DNA from: an uncultured Sediminicola sp.
GTDB taxonomy: Bacteria > Bacteroidota > Bacteroidia > Flavobacteriales > Flavobacteriaceae
Assembly: GCA_938039345.1 (NCBI GenBank)
Contig: CALHVB010000126.1
Coordinates: 1-10,786, forward strand
Direction: 5' to 3'
Length of the DNA: 10,786 bases
In this document: positions 1 to 5,866 of the stretch, one piece after another
How positions within the stretch are numbered: position 1 is the first letter of the stretch
Layout: each line of letters begins with the position of its first letter
Position numbers and translations under genes: made by a program
Notes under the pieces: generated by a model
Seen by the model: only the letters and a program-made list of their open reading frames with translations
What the model was told of the DNA's origin: nothing
Database searches by the model: none

Positions 1-193
1 TATCTGATATTTTTTCTATTTTAATTATCTTAAATACTTTCTTTAAAATAGCTCTAACTATTTTATGAATTATCCAACCTATAAAAAGAATTACTATTAC
101 CCCTATAATTTTAGGGAATGCCGATGCTATATCTGCAAAAATTGACTTTAAAGATCCCGAAAGAGCTTCCTCTATATTATTCATTATTTCCAT
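1..193 (-). CDS. MscS-like mechanosensitive channel protein, N-terminal part (cut by window edge)
   Basis: Only the first 64 codons are present; the gene continues beyond position 1. An ATG at 193 opens a frame with a short amphipathic start (MEIMNNIEEALSGSLKSI), then a hydrophobic segment at about residues 26-42 (IIGVIVILFIGWIIHKIV) followed by a basic stretch (RAILKKVFKIIKIEK). A helix with G-W-I near its end and a Lys/Arg-rich follow-on is typical of the conserved first transmembrane helix of small MscS-family channels, which release solutes on hypo-osmotic shock. A second ATG in frame at residue 4 is possible. The gene starts 19 nt after the 60-aa gene and is probably the third gene of the sigma-factor operon. 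The family call rests on one helix only, so a different small membrane protein is not excluded. Confidence 0.6.
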   Translation of the reverse strand, partial: MEIMNNIEEALSGSLKSIFADIASAFPKIIGVIVILFIGWIIHKIVRAILKKVFKIIKIEKISD

Positions 194-212
194 ATTATTC
201 TCTTAATTAGTC

Positions 213-395
213 TTATGATTTTGTTTTAAACATTCCTTCTATTGCAGAAGTGTAATTATAGGTAAATAATGTTGCCATATCCATTACTAATTTTGCATTA
301 GCAATATCGCTCATTACTTTCTTTTTCATATGAGGTGGTACTTCCCGCAATGAATCTTCCATTTCTTTAAATGGATTTTTATTCTTGTCTGACAT
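213..395 (-). CDS. Conserved-type 60-aa soluble protein of unknown function in the ECF sigma operon
   Basis: A 60-aa, highly charged, probably helical protein without a signal peptide or membrane segment. It contains REVPPHMKKKVMSDI (17-31) and a more hydrophobic C-terminal half with several aromatics (ATLFTYNYTSAIEGMF). Its ATG lies 2 nt after the stop of the sigma factor gene, so the two are almost certainly co-translated. I do not recognise a characterised family. The position immediately after an ECF sigma gene is where an anti-sigma factor is often encoded, but this protein lacks the membrane anchor and zinc motif of the common anti-sigma types. A role as a small cytoplasmic partner of the sigma factor is inference from position only. 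Confidence 0.75.
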   Translation of the reverse strand: MSDKNKNPFKEMEDSLREVPPHMKKKVMSDIANAKLVMDMATLFTYNYTSAIEGMFKTKS

Positions 396-397
396 AT

Positions 398-970
398 CTA
401 GGGTAGTTTATTATACGTTTCTACAATACGAGCTTTAGCTCTTTTTAATCTCATTTTTACTGCGCTCTCACCTATTTCTAAGAGCTCGGTTAGTTCTTTT
501 ATAGGTACTTCATCCTGGTACTTTAATAAAAGTATTTTTTTATCCTCCGGATCTATTAATTCTAATGCTTTTTTTAATTTATCTGAGCGCATACTGTAGA
601 TACTTTCATCATCTACTTCTATTTTTAACTTATGCTCATTATCTTCTATTGGAGCCGAAGCATCTTTAATTTTTCGTTCTTTATTCCTATTAACATAATT
701 AACACAAAAATTATAGGTAAACGAATACAACCAGCTAGAAAATTTAGACTTTCCGCTATAACTCCCCAATTTTATAAATAACATTAAAAAAACATCTTGT
801 GTTAGATCCTCTGCTTCTTTATCAGATTTAGAAAAACTGTAACACTTATTATATACTACTTTTGCATACCTATCGTAAAGTATTTCAAATAGCATAGTGT
901 TTTTTTCCTTAACTATCTTATAAATAAGTTCTTGATCTGGTAAATCTTCAAAAACAGTATTTTCTCCCAA
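398..970 (-). CDS. RNA polymerase sigma factor, ECF subfamily of sigma-70
   Basis: A 190-aa ECF sigma factor that would redirect core RNA polymerase to a small set of promoters. Region 2 covers about residues 26-97 (LYDRYAKVVYNKCYSF, the core-binding EDLTQDVFLMLF at 54-65, and the aromatic -10 recognition helix with SSWLYSFTYNFCVNYV). Region 4 covers about 131-185 (LELIDPEDKKILLLKYQDEVPIKELTELLEI with the helix-turn-helix GESAVKMRLKRAKARI). Both regions are intact and the length is normal. The start is TTG at 970: an in-frame stop lies just upstream and the first in-frame ATG is residue 26, which would delete the start of region 2. The leader AAATAAATAAAA before it is A-rich in the Bacteroidota manner. 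It heads an operon with the 60-aa gene and the MscS-like gene and has an apparent self-recognised promoter at 996-1028. Confidence 0.95.
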   Translation of the reverse strand: MGENTVFEDLPDQELIYKIVKEKNTMLFEILYDRYAKVVYNKCYSFSKSDKEAEDLTQDVFLMLFIKLGSYSGKSKFSSWLYSFTYNFCVNYVNRNKERKIKDASAPIEDNEHKLKIEVDDESIYSMRSDKLKKALELIDPEDKKILLLKYQDEVPIKELTELLEIGESAVKMRLKRAKARIVETYNKLP

Positions 971-995
971 TTTTATTTATTTAGTGCCTTATTTA

Positions 996-1028
996 GTTTA
1001 GGACACAGTTTTTTTAAAAAAGTCACTT
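996..1028 (-). promoter_or_regulatory. Putative ECF promoter of the sigma operon (copy A)
   Basis: Read on the minus strand, AAGTGACTTT is followed by an A/T spacer and CTGTGTCCTAA. The core is GTGAC (1022-1026), exactly 15 nt, then GTGTC (1002-1006), 31 nt before the TTG start. The same arrangement with identical spacing lies in front of the 50-aa gene (1413-1445); 26 of 33 positions match. A conserved -35-like block with a -10 ending in GTC is the usual design of ECF promoters, and autoregulation is common in the family. That this sigma factor reads it is inference. Confidence 0.6.
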
Positions 1029-1063
1029 ACTACACCTCTAAGTTATAGAATTAAATTATTTTC

Positions 1064-1080
1064 TCACTTAAAAAAAGTGA
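1064..1080. repeat. Short inverted repeat upstream of the sigma promoter
   Basis: TCACTT (1064-1069) and AAGTGA (1075-1080) form a 6-bp stem with a 5-nt A-only loop. Each arm matches the first six bases of the AAGTGACTTT box, in opposite orientations. It lies about 36 bp upstream of that box in copy A, so it could be a decayed copy or a regulator site; it is equally compatible with chance in A/T-rich DNA. Confidence 0.3.
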
Positions 1081-1095
1081 ATAAGCTATTATACT

Positions 1096-1124
1096 AAAAA
1101 AATAAAGCCTCCTATATAGGAGGC
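1096..1124 (-). terminator. Rho-independent terminator after the 50-aa gene
   Basis: GCCTCCTAT followed directly by ATAGGAGGC (1107-1124) is a perfect 18-bp palindrome, giving a 7-bp G/C-rich stem with a 4-nt loop. On the minus strand it is followed by TTTATTTTTTT (1106-1096), a clear U tract; the plus side lacks one. It therefore ends transcription coming from the 50-aa gene before the sigma operon promoter. Confidence 0.8.
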
Positions 1125-1152
1125 CTTAAAAACAAACCAAAAAAACCAAATC

Positions 1153-1205
1153 CTTAGGAAGCACTACCACATGCTTCCTTAGAACTATCCATCTATAACA
1201 GATGG
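1153..1205 (-). ncRNA. Two hairpins in the 3' region of the 50-aa gene transcript
   Basis: AGGAAGCA (1156-1163) and TGCTTCCT (1172-1179) form a perfect 8-bp stem with an 8-nt loop, extendable past one mismatch. CCATCT (1189-1194) and AGATGG (1200-1205) form a second 6-bp stem with a 5-nt loop. On the minus strand the first is followed by a T/G-rich run, so it could be an additional terminator; together with 1107-1124 they give a structured tail of about 130 nt after the small gene. Whether it is released as a separate small RNA cannot be told from the sequence. No known RNA family is recognised. Confidence 0.4.
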
Positions 1206-1241
1206 CTATTAATGAAAAATGCGCGATTAGTGTTTAAATAG

Positions 1242-1394
1242 TTACACACCTTCATTATATTTTTTATTACGGAAATCTCTTTCTTTTTTATTTTTTACAA
1301 GGGGCGATGACATTAAGAAAATAACACCTATAGCTACTAAAAATATTACTATACTAATAACTAAGAATAACTGTATTACAAATAAGTCTATCAT
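1242..1394 (-). CDS. Small single-span membrane protein (50 aa), probable member of the ECF regulon
   Basis: An ATG at 1394 opens a 50-codon frame ending in TAA at 1242-1244. The product begins MIDLFVIQLF, has one long hydrophobic segment at about residues 4-28 (ending AIGVIFLM), and a basic, charged tail (KNKKERDFRNKKYNEG) that would face the cytoplasm with the N-terminus outside. I do not recognise a family. Support for a real gene comes from the clean membrane-plus-basic-tail design, the terminator at 1107-1124 after it, and above all a copy of the sigma-operon promoter block 24 nt before its start. Small membrane proteins made under envelope stress sigma factors often modulate a membrane partner; that role is inferred only. 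Confidence 0.7.
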   Translation of the reverse strand: MIDLFVIQLFLVISIVIFLVAIGVIFLMSSPLVKNKKERDFRNKKYNEGV

Positions 1395-1568
1395 TGTTTT
1401 GTGTTCTATACTTATTAAGACACAGCTATTTTAGGAAAGTCACTTTTTAAATCAATATTTTTTTATAAAAACAAAAATATTAGAGATATTTAATTGATTT
1501 ACATTCTTTTAAAGCATTTTTTTAGTTAAATTCAACTAGTGTTTCATAAGGAAAAAACTACGTTGAAA
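1395..1568. other. Divergent intergenic region between the 50-aa gene and the metallopeptidase pair
   Basis: About 170 A/T-rich bases separate the minus-strand 50-aa gene from the plus-strand pair. The minus-oriented ECF-type promoter lies at 1413-1445. For the plus-strand genes I find no convincing TTTG / TAnnTTTG pair; TTG at 1494-1496 has only poor partners at proper distance. An AAGGAAA (1548-1554) sits 8-14 nt before TTG 1563 and ATG 1569 and may aid initiation. Confidence 0.5.
1413..1445 (-). promoter_or_regulatory. Putative ECF promoter of the 50-aa gene (copy B)
   Basis: On the minus strand AAGTGACTTT leads through a 15-nt gap to CTGTGTCTTAA; GTGAC is at 1439-1443 and GTGTC at 1419-1423. 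The core boxes and their spacing are identical to copy A in front of the sigma factor, while the spacer and flanks differ, as expected for a selected promoter rather than a recent duplication. Confidence 0.6.
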
Positions 1569-1919
1569 ATGAGCAAACAAGATTTAAAACTACAAAAAGC
1601 TTTAGATGCCAATATAGATGAGCTATATGCTATAATTGGACTTAATTCATCAGGAAAAATGTATGGTTCTACTCCTTCTATGGAAGAGCTAATAGAAAAT
1701 GGCAAAAAATGGTTTCATCAAAAAAAGAAAAATTTTAAATTATTGGTTTGTAAAAATGATACTGTAAAAGTAATTGCTAACAACGACGCAACTTTTGAAT
1801 TAGCTTTATTAATAAAAGACATTCTAATTAAAGAAAAACTCTCTATTGATATAGATTCTATTGTTGCAATAATTATAAAAAATGGAATAAAAAACTATTG
1901 CTATGATCTATGGGAATGA
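1569..1919 (+). CDS. Hypothetical small protein, partner of the downstream metallopeptidase
   Basis: A 116-aa protein if translation starts at ATG 1569 (MSKQDLKLQKALDANIDEL); the frame is open to GTG 1539 (126 aa) with TTG 1563 as another option. ATG is preferred because it has an A-rich context (GAAAATG) and the upstream part adds nothing structured. No membrane segment or signal peptide is seen. The order suggests an N-terminal helix, a central strand region (FKLLVCKNDTVKVIAN), a helix (ELALLIKDILIKEK) and a hydrophobic C-terminal part (IDSIVAIIIKNGI). I do not recognise the family. The next gene begins inside its last codons (17-nt overlap), so the two are translationally coupled and probably interact; it might be a sensor, activator or inhibitor of the peptidase. 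Confidence 0.75.
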   Translation: MSKQDLKLQKALDANIDELYAIIGLNSSGKMYGSTPSMEELIENGKKWFHQKKKNFKLLVCKNDTVKVIANNDATFELALLIKDILIKEKLSIDIDSIVAIIIKNGIKNYCYDLWE

Positions 1920-3519
1920 TTGGTTTTGGCCAAATATAAAATCTTTTCATAGGAGTTTTAGAAAAGCAACTACAAAAACAAATGAGATTCCTAATTTCTC
2001 CTATAAAGACTATACTTCTAGCTATGATTTAATGCTAGATGATATTGTTAATGTTAGAAAAATTAGTTTTGAAACTGATTATCGCAGAAGGAGTTCTAAT
2101 TTTGATGTATATATTAATGAATCTCCTGAGGTTAATGCTTATATAGAAAAAGAAAAAATTTATTTATCTCGCGGATTATTAATTGCGATAGAAGACGCAT
2201 CTCAGTCTATATGTAGTGATTCCAGAAGTCATTTTACTCAAAATATAGAAGAGAAATTATATTCTAATGGCAAACCACCTTGGGTTAGCTGGAATCCCGA
2301 ATTTTCTAAATTATTAGACCCGCATAGGTTTGTAGACTACTCAATACATGAAAAAATTTGTAAAATTCAACAAAAATTTCATGCAGGATTACTTCACAAA
2401 TTTGTTTCTTTCTCTAAGCACAGGCAAGATATTGCTGATTTAATTGCTACTATGTCTATTTTTTGGGTAACGGCACATGAAGATGCTCATAACTATCTTG
2501 GTCATTGCGATTATTTTGAAAATGCAAAAATGTTTTCTTCTCCTGATACCAGTAATTCTTATTTTAATGAATTCTTTACTGATTATAAAAATAAAGAAGA
2601 ATACGATATAAGATTGTCTGCCGAGATTATGGCAGACAAACAAGCCTCTTGGGTTGTAGTAGACCATTTTGCACATACAGAAGCTTATAAAGCATATCCT
2701 TTTTTAAATGAATGGATAGCTATTAGTATTTCTGAAATTGAAGCATCTAATACTGAGATTAGCAAAGAAAAAAGAACTCATATAATAAGAATATTAAAAA
2801 CAATATTTTTATTTAGGCTATGCTCTATTGCCCAAGTTATATGCGTAACTATTTTTCAAAGAAGAACAATAAAAAAGAATTTTAATAATCTATACCATCC
2901 CAATTTAGGAACTAGAATATTAAACATTATAGAATCTACTATTGAAAGATTAAATAGTATAGCACAAGACCATAACTTTAGAAATCTTTCTTTATTAGAA
3001 GATATACATTTAAAAAGTGCTTTTCAACTAGTCGAAGAAGACACTAATATTATTTTAAAGTACCTATTAGAAATTGGATTTGTATTAAAAGACCCTGATA
3101 TAAAGTTTAAAAAAATTGAAGATTCGCTTGATATTAATATAAATCAAAAAAATATTAGTGACTTGTCTGATTATTTACAAGTTATAGTTAGAATACCTTA
3201 TATATATGAATATTGCACTTTAGCCATAGATCAATTAAAAGAAAAAGGAGAAAACATTAGCGATGCTAAGTTTACTGCTATCATAGTAGCTTCAATTAAA
3301 GAAATATCTAATAACAATTCATTCTCTAACTCCGAAGTATTAGGTTATCTAGAAAAATATAATCACCTAACAAAAATTGGTAATAAGCATTTTTTTGAAT
3401 CCAGAAAACAAAAACAAAAAGACATCGGATTTAAGGTAAAAGAAAGTTACGAGAATTTTGCGAAGTTTAATAACAGCATAGATAAGTTCTTTTATATTAT
3501 TTCACATATAAGAGAATAG
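1903..3519 (+). CDS. Predicted zinc metallopeptidase, HExxH gluzincin type, possibly Lit/U49-like
   Basis: A 538-aa protein with no signal peptide. HEDAH at 192-196 within AHEDAHNYLGH gives two zinc-binding histidines and the catalytic Glu193; AEIMADKQA at 240-248 gives Glu241 as a likely third ligand, in the ExxAD-xx-A pattern of gluzincins. About 45 residues separate the two motifs, a normal spacing. An upstream VNAYIEKEKIYLSRGLL (77-93) resembles the 'NA...I.v..GL' strand that precedes the active site in many such enzymes. A hydrophobic stretch lies at about 300-318. The remaining C-terminal 200 residues are Lys/Ile-rich, helical in appearance and unrecognised. HExxHxxxGH and cytoplasmic location recall the Lit (U49) phage-exclusion protease that cleaves EF-Tu, but this is longer and the match is by motif only. 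The ATG overlaps the preceding gene by 17 nt. Confidence 0.8.
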   Translation: MIYGNDWFWPNIKSFHRSFRKATTKTNEIPNFSYKDYTSSYDLMLDDIVNVRKISFETDYRRRSSNFDVYINESPEVNAYIEKEKIYLSRGLLIAIEDASQSICSDSRSHFTQNIEEKLYSNGKPPWVSWNPEFSKLLDPHRFVDYSIHEKICKIQQKFHAGLLHKFVSFSKHRQDIADLIATMSIFWVTAHEDAHNYLGHCDYFENAKMFSSPDTSNSYFNEFFTDYKNKEEYDIRLSAEIMADKQASWVVVDHFAHTEAYKAYPFLNEWIAISISEIEASNTEISKEKRTHIIRILKTIFLFRLCSIAQVICVTIFQRRTIKKNFNNLYHPNLGTRILNIIESTIERLNSIAQDHNFRNLSLLEDIHLKSAFQLVEEDTNIILKYLLEIGFVLKDPDIKFKKIEDSLDININQKNISDLSDYLQVIVRIPYIYEYCTLAIDQLKEKGENISDAKFTAIIVASIKEISNNNSFSNSEVLGYLEKYNHLTKIGNKHFFESRKQKQKDIGFKVKESYENFAKFNNSIDKFFYIISHIRE

Positions 3520-3553
3520 TCATAATAACTTATTCTTAATAAATATAGAAAAC

Positions 3554-3588
3554 AAAAAAGCTCCACATTTCTGTGAAGCTTTTCTTTT
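3554..3588. terminator. Bidirectional terminator between the metallopeptidase gene and tRNA-Val
   Basis: AAAAGCT (3556-3562) and CACA (3564-3567) pair with TGTG (3572-3575) and AGCTTTT (3577-3583), with one C/A mismatch and a TTTC loop. T-rich sequence follows on the plus strand (CTTTT, 3584-3588) and on the minus strand (TTTTTTG from 3559 down), so it can serve both the plus-strand pair and the tRNA transcript. Confidence 0.75.
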
Positions 3589-3595
3589 GTTACTG

Positions 3596-3670
3596 TGGGC
3601 CCTACTGGATTCGAACCAGTGACCCCCTGCTTGTAAGGCAGGTGCTCTAAACCAACTGAGCTAAGAGCCC
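3596..3670 (-). tRNA. tRNA-Val, anticodon UAC
   Basis: On the minus strand a complete 75-nt cloverleaf is present: acceptor GGGCTCT with AGGGCCC (one G-U pair), D stem GCTC/GAGC, anticodon stem CCTGC/GCAGG with loop CTTACAA (anticodon TAC, valine), a 5-nt variable loop, T stem ACTGG/CCAGT with loop TTCGAAT, and discriminator A. The CCA tail is not encoded (CAG follows). The gene has its own promoter at 3713-3743 and a terminator-like hairpin just beyond its 3' end. Confidence 0.97.
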
Positions 3671-3686
3671 TAAATCAACAAATAAC

Positions 3687-3706
3687 CTTATCGCTATTCC
3701 GATAAG
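3687..3706 (-). other. Hairpin in the 5' leader of the tRNA-Val precursor
   Basis: CTTATCG (3687-3693) and CGATAAG (3700-3706) form a perfect 7-bp stem with a 6-nt loop. It lies between the promoter's -7 box (3713-3720) and the tRNA's 5' end, so it would form at or near the very 5' end of the precursor removed by RNase P. It also lies downstream of folC on the same strand, followed by a T-rich stretch, and may instead act as a weak folC terminator. Confidence 0.45.
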
Positions 3707-3712
3707 CGAGTG

Positions 3713-3743
3713 CAAATATAAGACTGTTTTTCGTATCACCAAA
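3713..3743 (-). promoter_or_regulatory. Bacteroidota-type housekeeping promoter for tRNA-Val
   Basis: On the minus strand TTTG (3743-3740), a 19-nt spacer and TATATTTG (3720-3713) match the Bacteroidota primary sigma consensus (TTTG about -33, TAnnTTTG about -7) exactly. The start of transcription would fall near 3706-3710, about 36-40 nt before the tRNA. It lies just after the folC stop codon, so the tRNA does not depend on readthrough. Confidence 0.75.
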
Positions 3744-3761
3744 GAAAAAATGATAAAAAAA

Positions 3762-4973
3762 CTAAACTATTTCTGCTACAACAAAAGTACTACCGCCAAT
3801 ATATATTAAATCTGTTTTCCTAGCAGATTCTTTAGCTGCTTTAAATGCTTTATTTACAGATTCATACCTATTACCTTTCAATTTAAATGCAGTAGCTTTC
3901 CCCATTAAAACTTTTTCATTTAAACCTCTAGAAATTTTAGGGCAACAAAAATAATAAATAGCATTTTTAGGAAATAATGGTAATATTTCGTCTAATTTTT
4001 TATCACTTACCACGCCTAAAACAATATGTAAAGTATTATACTGCTGTTGCTTTATTTGATTAAGAACTAACGACAGACCTTCTTTATTGTGAGCTGTATC
4101 GCAAATAACAACCGGAGAATCTTGTAATTTTTGCCATCTTCCTAACAAACCTGTATTAGCAACTACATTTAAAAGCCCTTTTTCTATATGATTATCATTT
4201 ACATTAAAATCTTTTAATTCTTTTATAGCTGCAATAACTCCTTTGATATTTTTAGTTTGGTAAGTACCCAAAAGGTCCGTTTTATATTCTTTATCTTTTG
4301 ATTTACTAGCAAATACAATTTTAGATTTTCTACTTTTAGCTGTAGAGACAAAAGTCTCTTCTGTTTCTTTTTGATACTCACTAATAACTACAGGTACGCC
4401 TTCTTTTATAATTCCTGCTTTTTCGCTTGCTATTTTAGGTAAAGTATCTCCTAAAATATCGGTATGATCATATCCTATATTTGTTATTAAGGATATTTCT
4501 GGTGTTATAATATTAGTAGAATCTAATCTACCTCCTAAACCAACTTCTATAATAGCTATATCTACTTTTTCTCTGGCAAAGCACAAAAATGCCATACCAA
4601 CAGTCATCTCAAAAAAAGACAATTTATTAGTTTCAAAAAAAGCTTTATTATCTTTTATAAAAGAAACCACAAACTCTTCACTTGTTGGCTTTCCATTAAT
4701 CTTTATACGCTCTCTAAAGTCTTTTAAATGAGGAGAAGTATACAAACCTACTTTATAACCAGCTTCTTGTAGTATTGATGCCAACATATGACTGCTAGAC
4801 CCTTTTCCATTGGTACCCGCAACATGTATACTCTTAAATTTTTTCTCAGGATTATTTAAATGCAGACTAAGCGTTCTTATAGTATCTAATTTTCCACTAA
4901 AAGCTGTTTTTCCTTTTTCTTGGTACATTGGAAGTTGTGCAAACATCCAATCTAAAGTTTCCTTATACGTCAT
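3762..4973 (-). CDS. folC: Bifunctional folylpolyglutamate synthase / dihydrofolate synthase
   Basis: A 403-aa cytoplasmic ligase of the Mur-ligase-like family that joins glutamate to dihydropteroate and adds further glutamates to folates using ATP. Visible signatures are the P-loop GTNGKGS (53-59), TSPHL (79-83), EVGLGGRLDSTN (143-154), ITNIGYDHTDILG (163-175), IASEKAGI with the lysine that is carbamylated in the family (Lys185), and, in the C-terminal domain, DTAHNKEG and LGVVSDKK. Length is normal and all motifs are intact. Its ATG is 11 nt after the tonB-like stop, making it the last gene of the exbB-exbD-tonB-folC string. The shared operon is probably about expression rather than function. 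Confidence 0.96.
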   Translation of the reverse strand: MTYKETLDWMFAQLPMYQEKGKTAFSGKLDTIRTLSLHLNNPEKKFKSIHVAGTNGKGSSSHMLASILQEAGYKVGLYTSPHLKDFRERIKINGKPTSEEFVVSFIKDNKAFFETNKLSFFEMTVGMAFLCFAREKVDIAIIEVGLGGRLDSTNIITPEISLITNIGYDHTDILGDTLPKIASEKAGIIKEGVPVVISEYQKETEETFVSTAKSRKSKIVFASKSKDKEYKTDLLGTYQTKNIKGVIAAIKELKDFNVNDNHIEKGLLNVVANTGLLGRWQKLQDSPVVICDTAHNKEGLSLVLNQIKQQQYNTLHIVLGVVSDKKLDEILPLFPKNAIYYFCCPKISRGLNEKVLMGKATAFKLKGNRYESVNKAFKAAKESARKTDLIYIGGSTFVVAEIV

Positions 4974-4984
4974 TTTTAAATATG

Positions 4985-5866
4985 CTATTCGCCTAATTTA
5001 AAATTAACAACTACAAAACCAACTTGCTTACTTGGTGCATTACCATCTAAATTCCATTTGTGTTTAAAAGCTGTTTCCTTAGCAGGCTTTAATAAGCATG
5101 GGTCGCTATTTGTAGTTCCTTTTACTCCTGGCGTAGCACTTATAACTTTACCATTTCTATCTACTATAATTTTTACAACTACTCTACCCTCTTGGTTACA
5201 GTTTTGCTCTACTTTGCCTTTATTTACTAAAGAACGACCATTTAATCCATAACCACCAGACCCAGCTCCCGAGCTACCATAATAACTTGTGGCATAAGGG
5301 TTCCCTTCTGGCTTTCCTTTATCTCCGGCTTCATTATCGTCTCCCTCTCCTCCAGTAGCTTTACCATCGGACTTATTAAGCCCTCCCATAAGCTGGTCTA
5401 GCTTTTTCTTTTTAGCCTCTTTCTCTTTTCTTATAAGTTCTTGCGCTTCTCTCTTCTCTCTTGCTTGTTTTTCTGCTTCGGCTTTCGCTTTTTTAGCTGC
5501 TGCATCTGCTTTTTGCTTCGCTTCTTTTTGTTGTTTTATAAGAATAGACTCTTCATTATCTTGTGTTAAAACTTTTTCAGAAGGTTTATTTACTGCGGAT
5601 GTTTTTTCTGGAACCACCTCTTTTACCTCTTGTTGTTCTACAGGAGGTGTTATTGGTTTTTTATAAGGCTCAGATTTTATTTTTTCTTTTGGCTGTACTT
5701 TTCCTCTACCAAAATCTGTAGTACCAAAATTTACTGCAATCCCTTTTTCTTCAGGTGGATCCATATAGGTTAACCCAATATAAAAAAGCAACAACAACAA
5801 TACACTTAACAATATAGTAGTAAGTGTAAAAGATTTTTTTTTGTGTTTTGTATTTAAAAACGACAT
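4985..5866 (-). CDS. TonB-family energy transducer with TolA-like charged helix
   Basis: A 293-aa inner-membrane-anchored protein. It has a short basic N-terminus, one transmembrane segment (about 13-34), a Pro/Lys/Glu-rich region (about 56-100), a long charged helix (about 105-157; repeated KQK, AAAKKAKAEAEK, KREAQ), a Gly/Ser-rich linker (160-210) and a C-terminal TonB-like domain (about 217-293; GRVVVKIIVDRNGKVISA, then QVGFVVVNFKL). Such proteins carry the proton-driven motion of ExbB/ExbD across the periplasm to outer-membrane partners. The Ala/Lys/Glu helix is more like TolA than classical TonB, so a Tol-Pal-like role in envelope integrity is possible. Two cysteines (223, 257) may form a disulfide. 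The start overlaps the exbD stop by one base (TAATG). Confidence 0.9.
   Translation of the reverse strand: MSFLNTKHKKKSFTLTTILLSVLLLLLFYIGLTYMDPPEEKGIAVNFGTTDFGRGKVQPKEKIKSEPYKKPITPPVEQQEVKEVVPEKTSAVNKPSEKVLTQDNEESILIKQQKEAKQKADAAAKKAKAEAEKQAREKREAQELIRKEKEAKKKKLDQLMGGLNKSDGKATGGEGDDNEAGDKGKPEGNPYATSYYGSSGAGSGGYGLNGRSLVNKGKVEQNCNQEGRVVVKIIVDRNGKVISATPGVKGTTNSDPCLLKPAKETAFKHKWNLDGNAPSKQVGFVVVNFKLGE

Noticed and set aside
2440..2676. 78-aa minus-strand frame inside the metallopeptidase gene
   Set aside because: It lies wholly opposite the well-supported HExxH-coding frame, has no own regulatory signals and its Ile/Phe-rich product looks like a reverse-complement shadow.
3596..3670. tRNA-Val 3' end as an integration (att) site
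   Set aside because: I looked for a second copy of the tRNA 3' end (around GGTTCGAAT) elsewhere in the window and saw none, and no integrase gene is present.
4810..5001. 63-aa plus-strand frame opposite folC
   Set aside because: Antisense to the conserved folC P-loop region; no promoter or domain.
5058..5252. 64-aa plus-strand frame opposite the TonB C-terminal domain
   Set aside because: Shadow of a conserved domain on the other strand.
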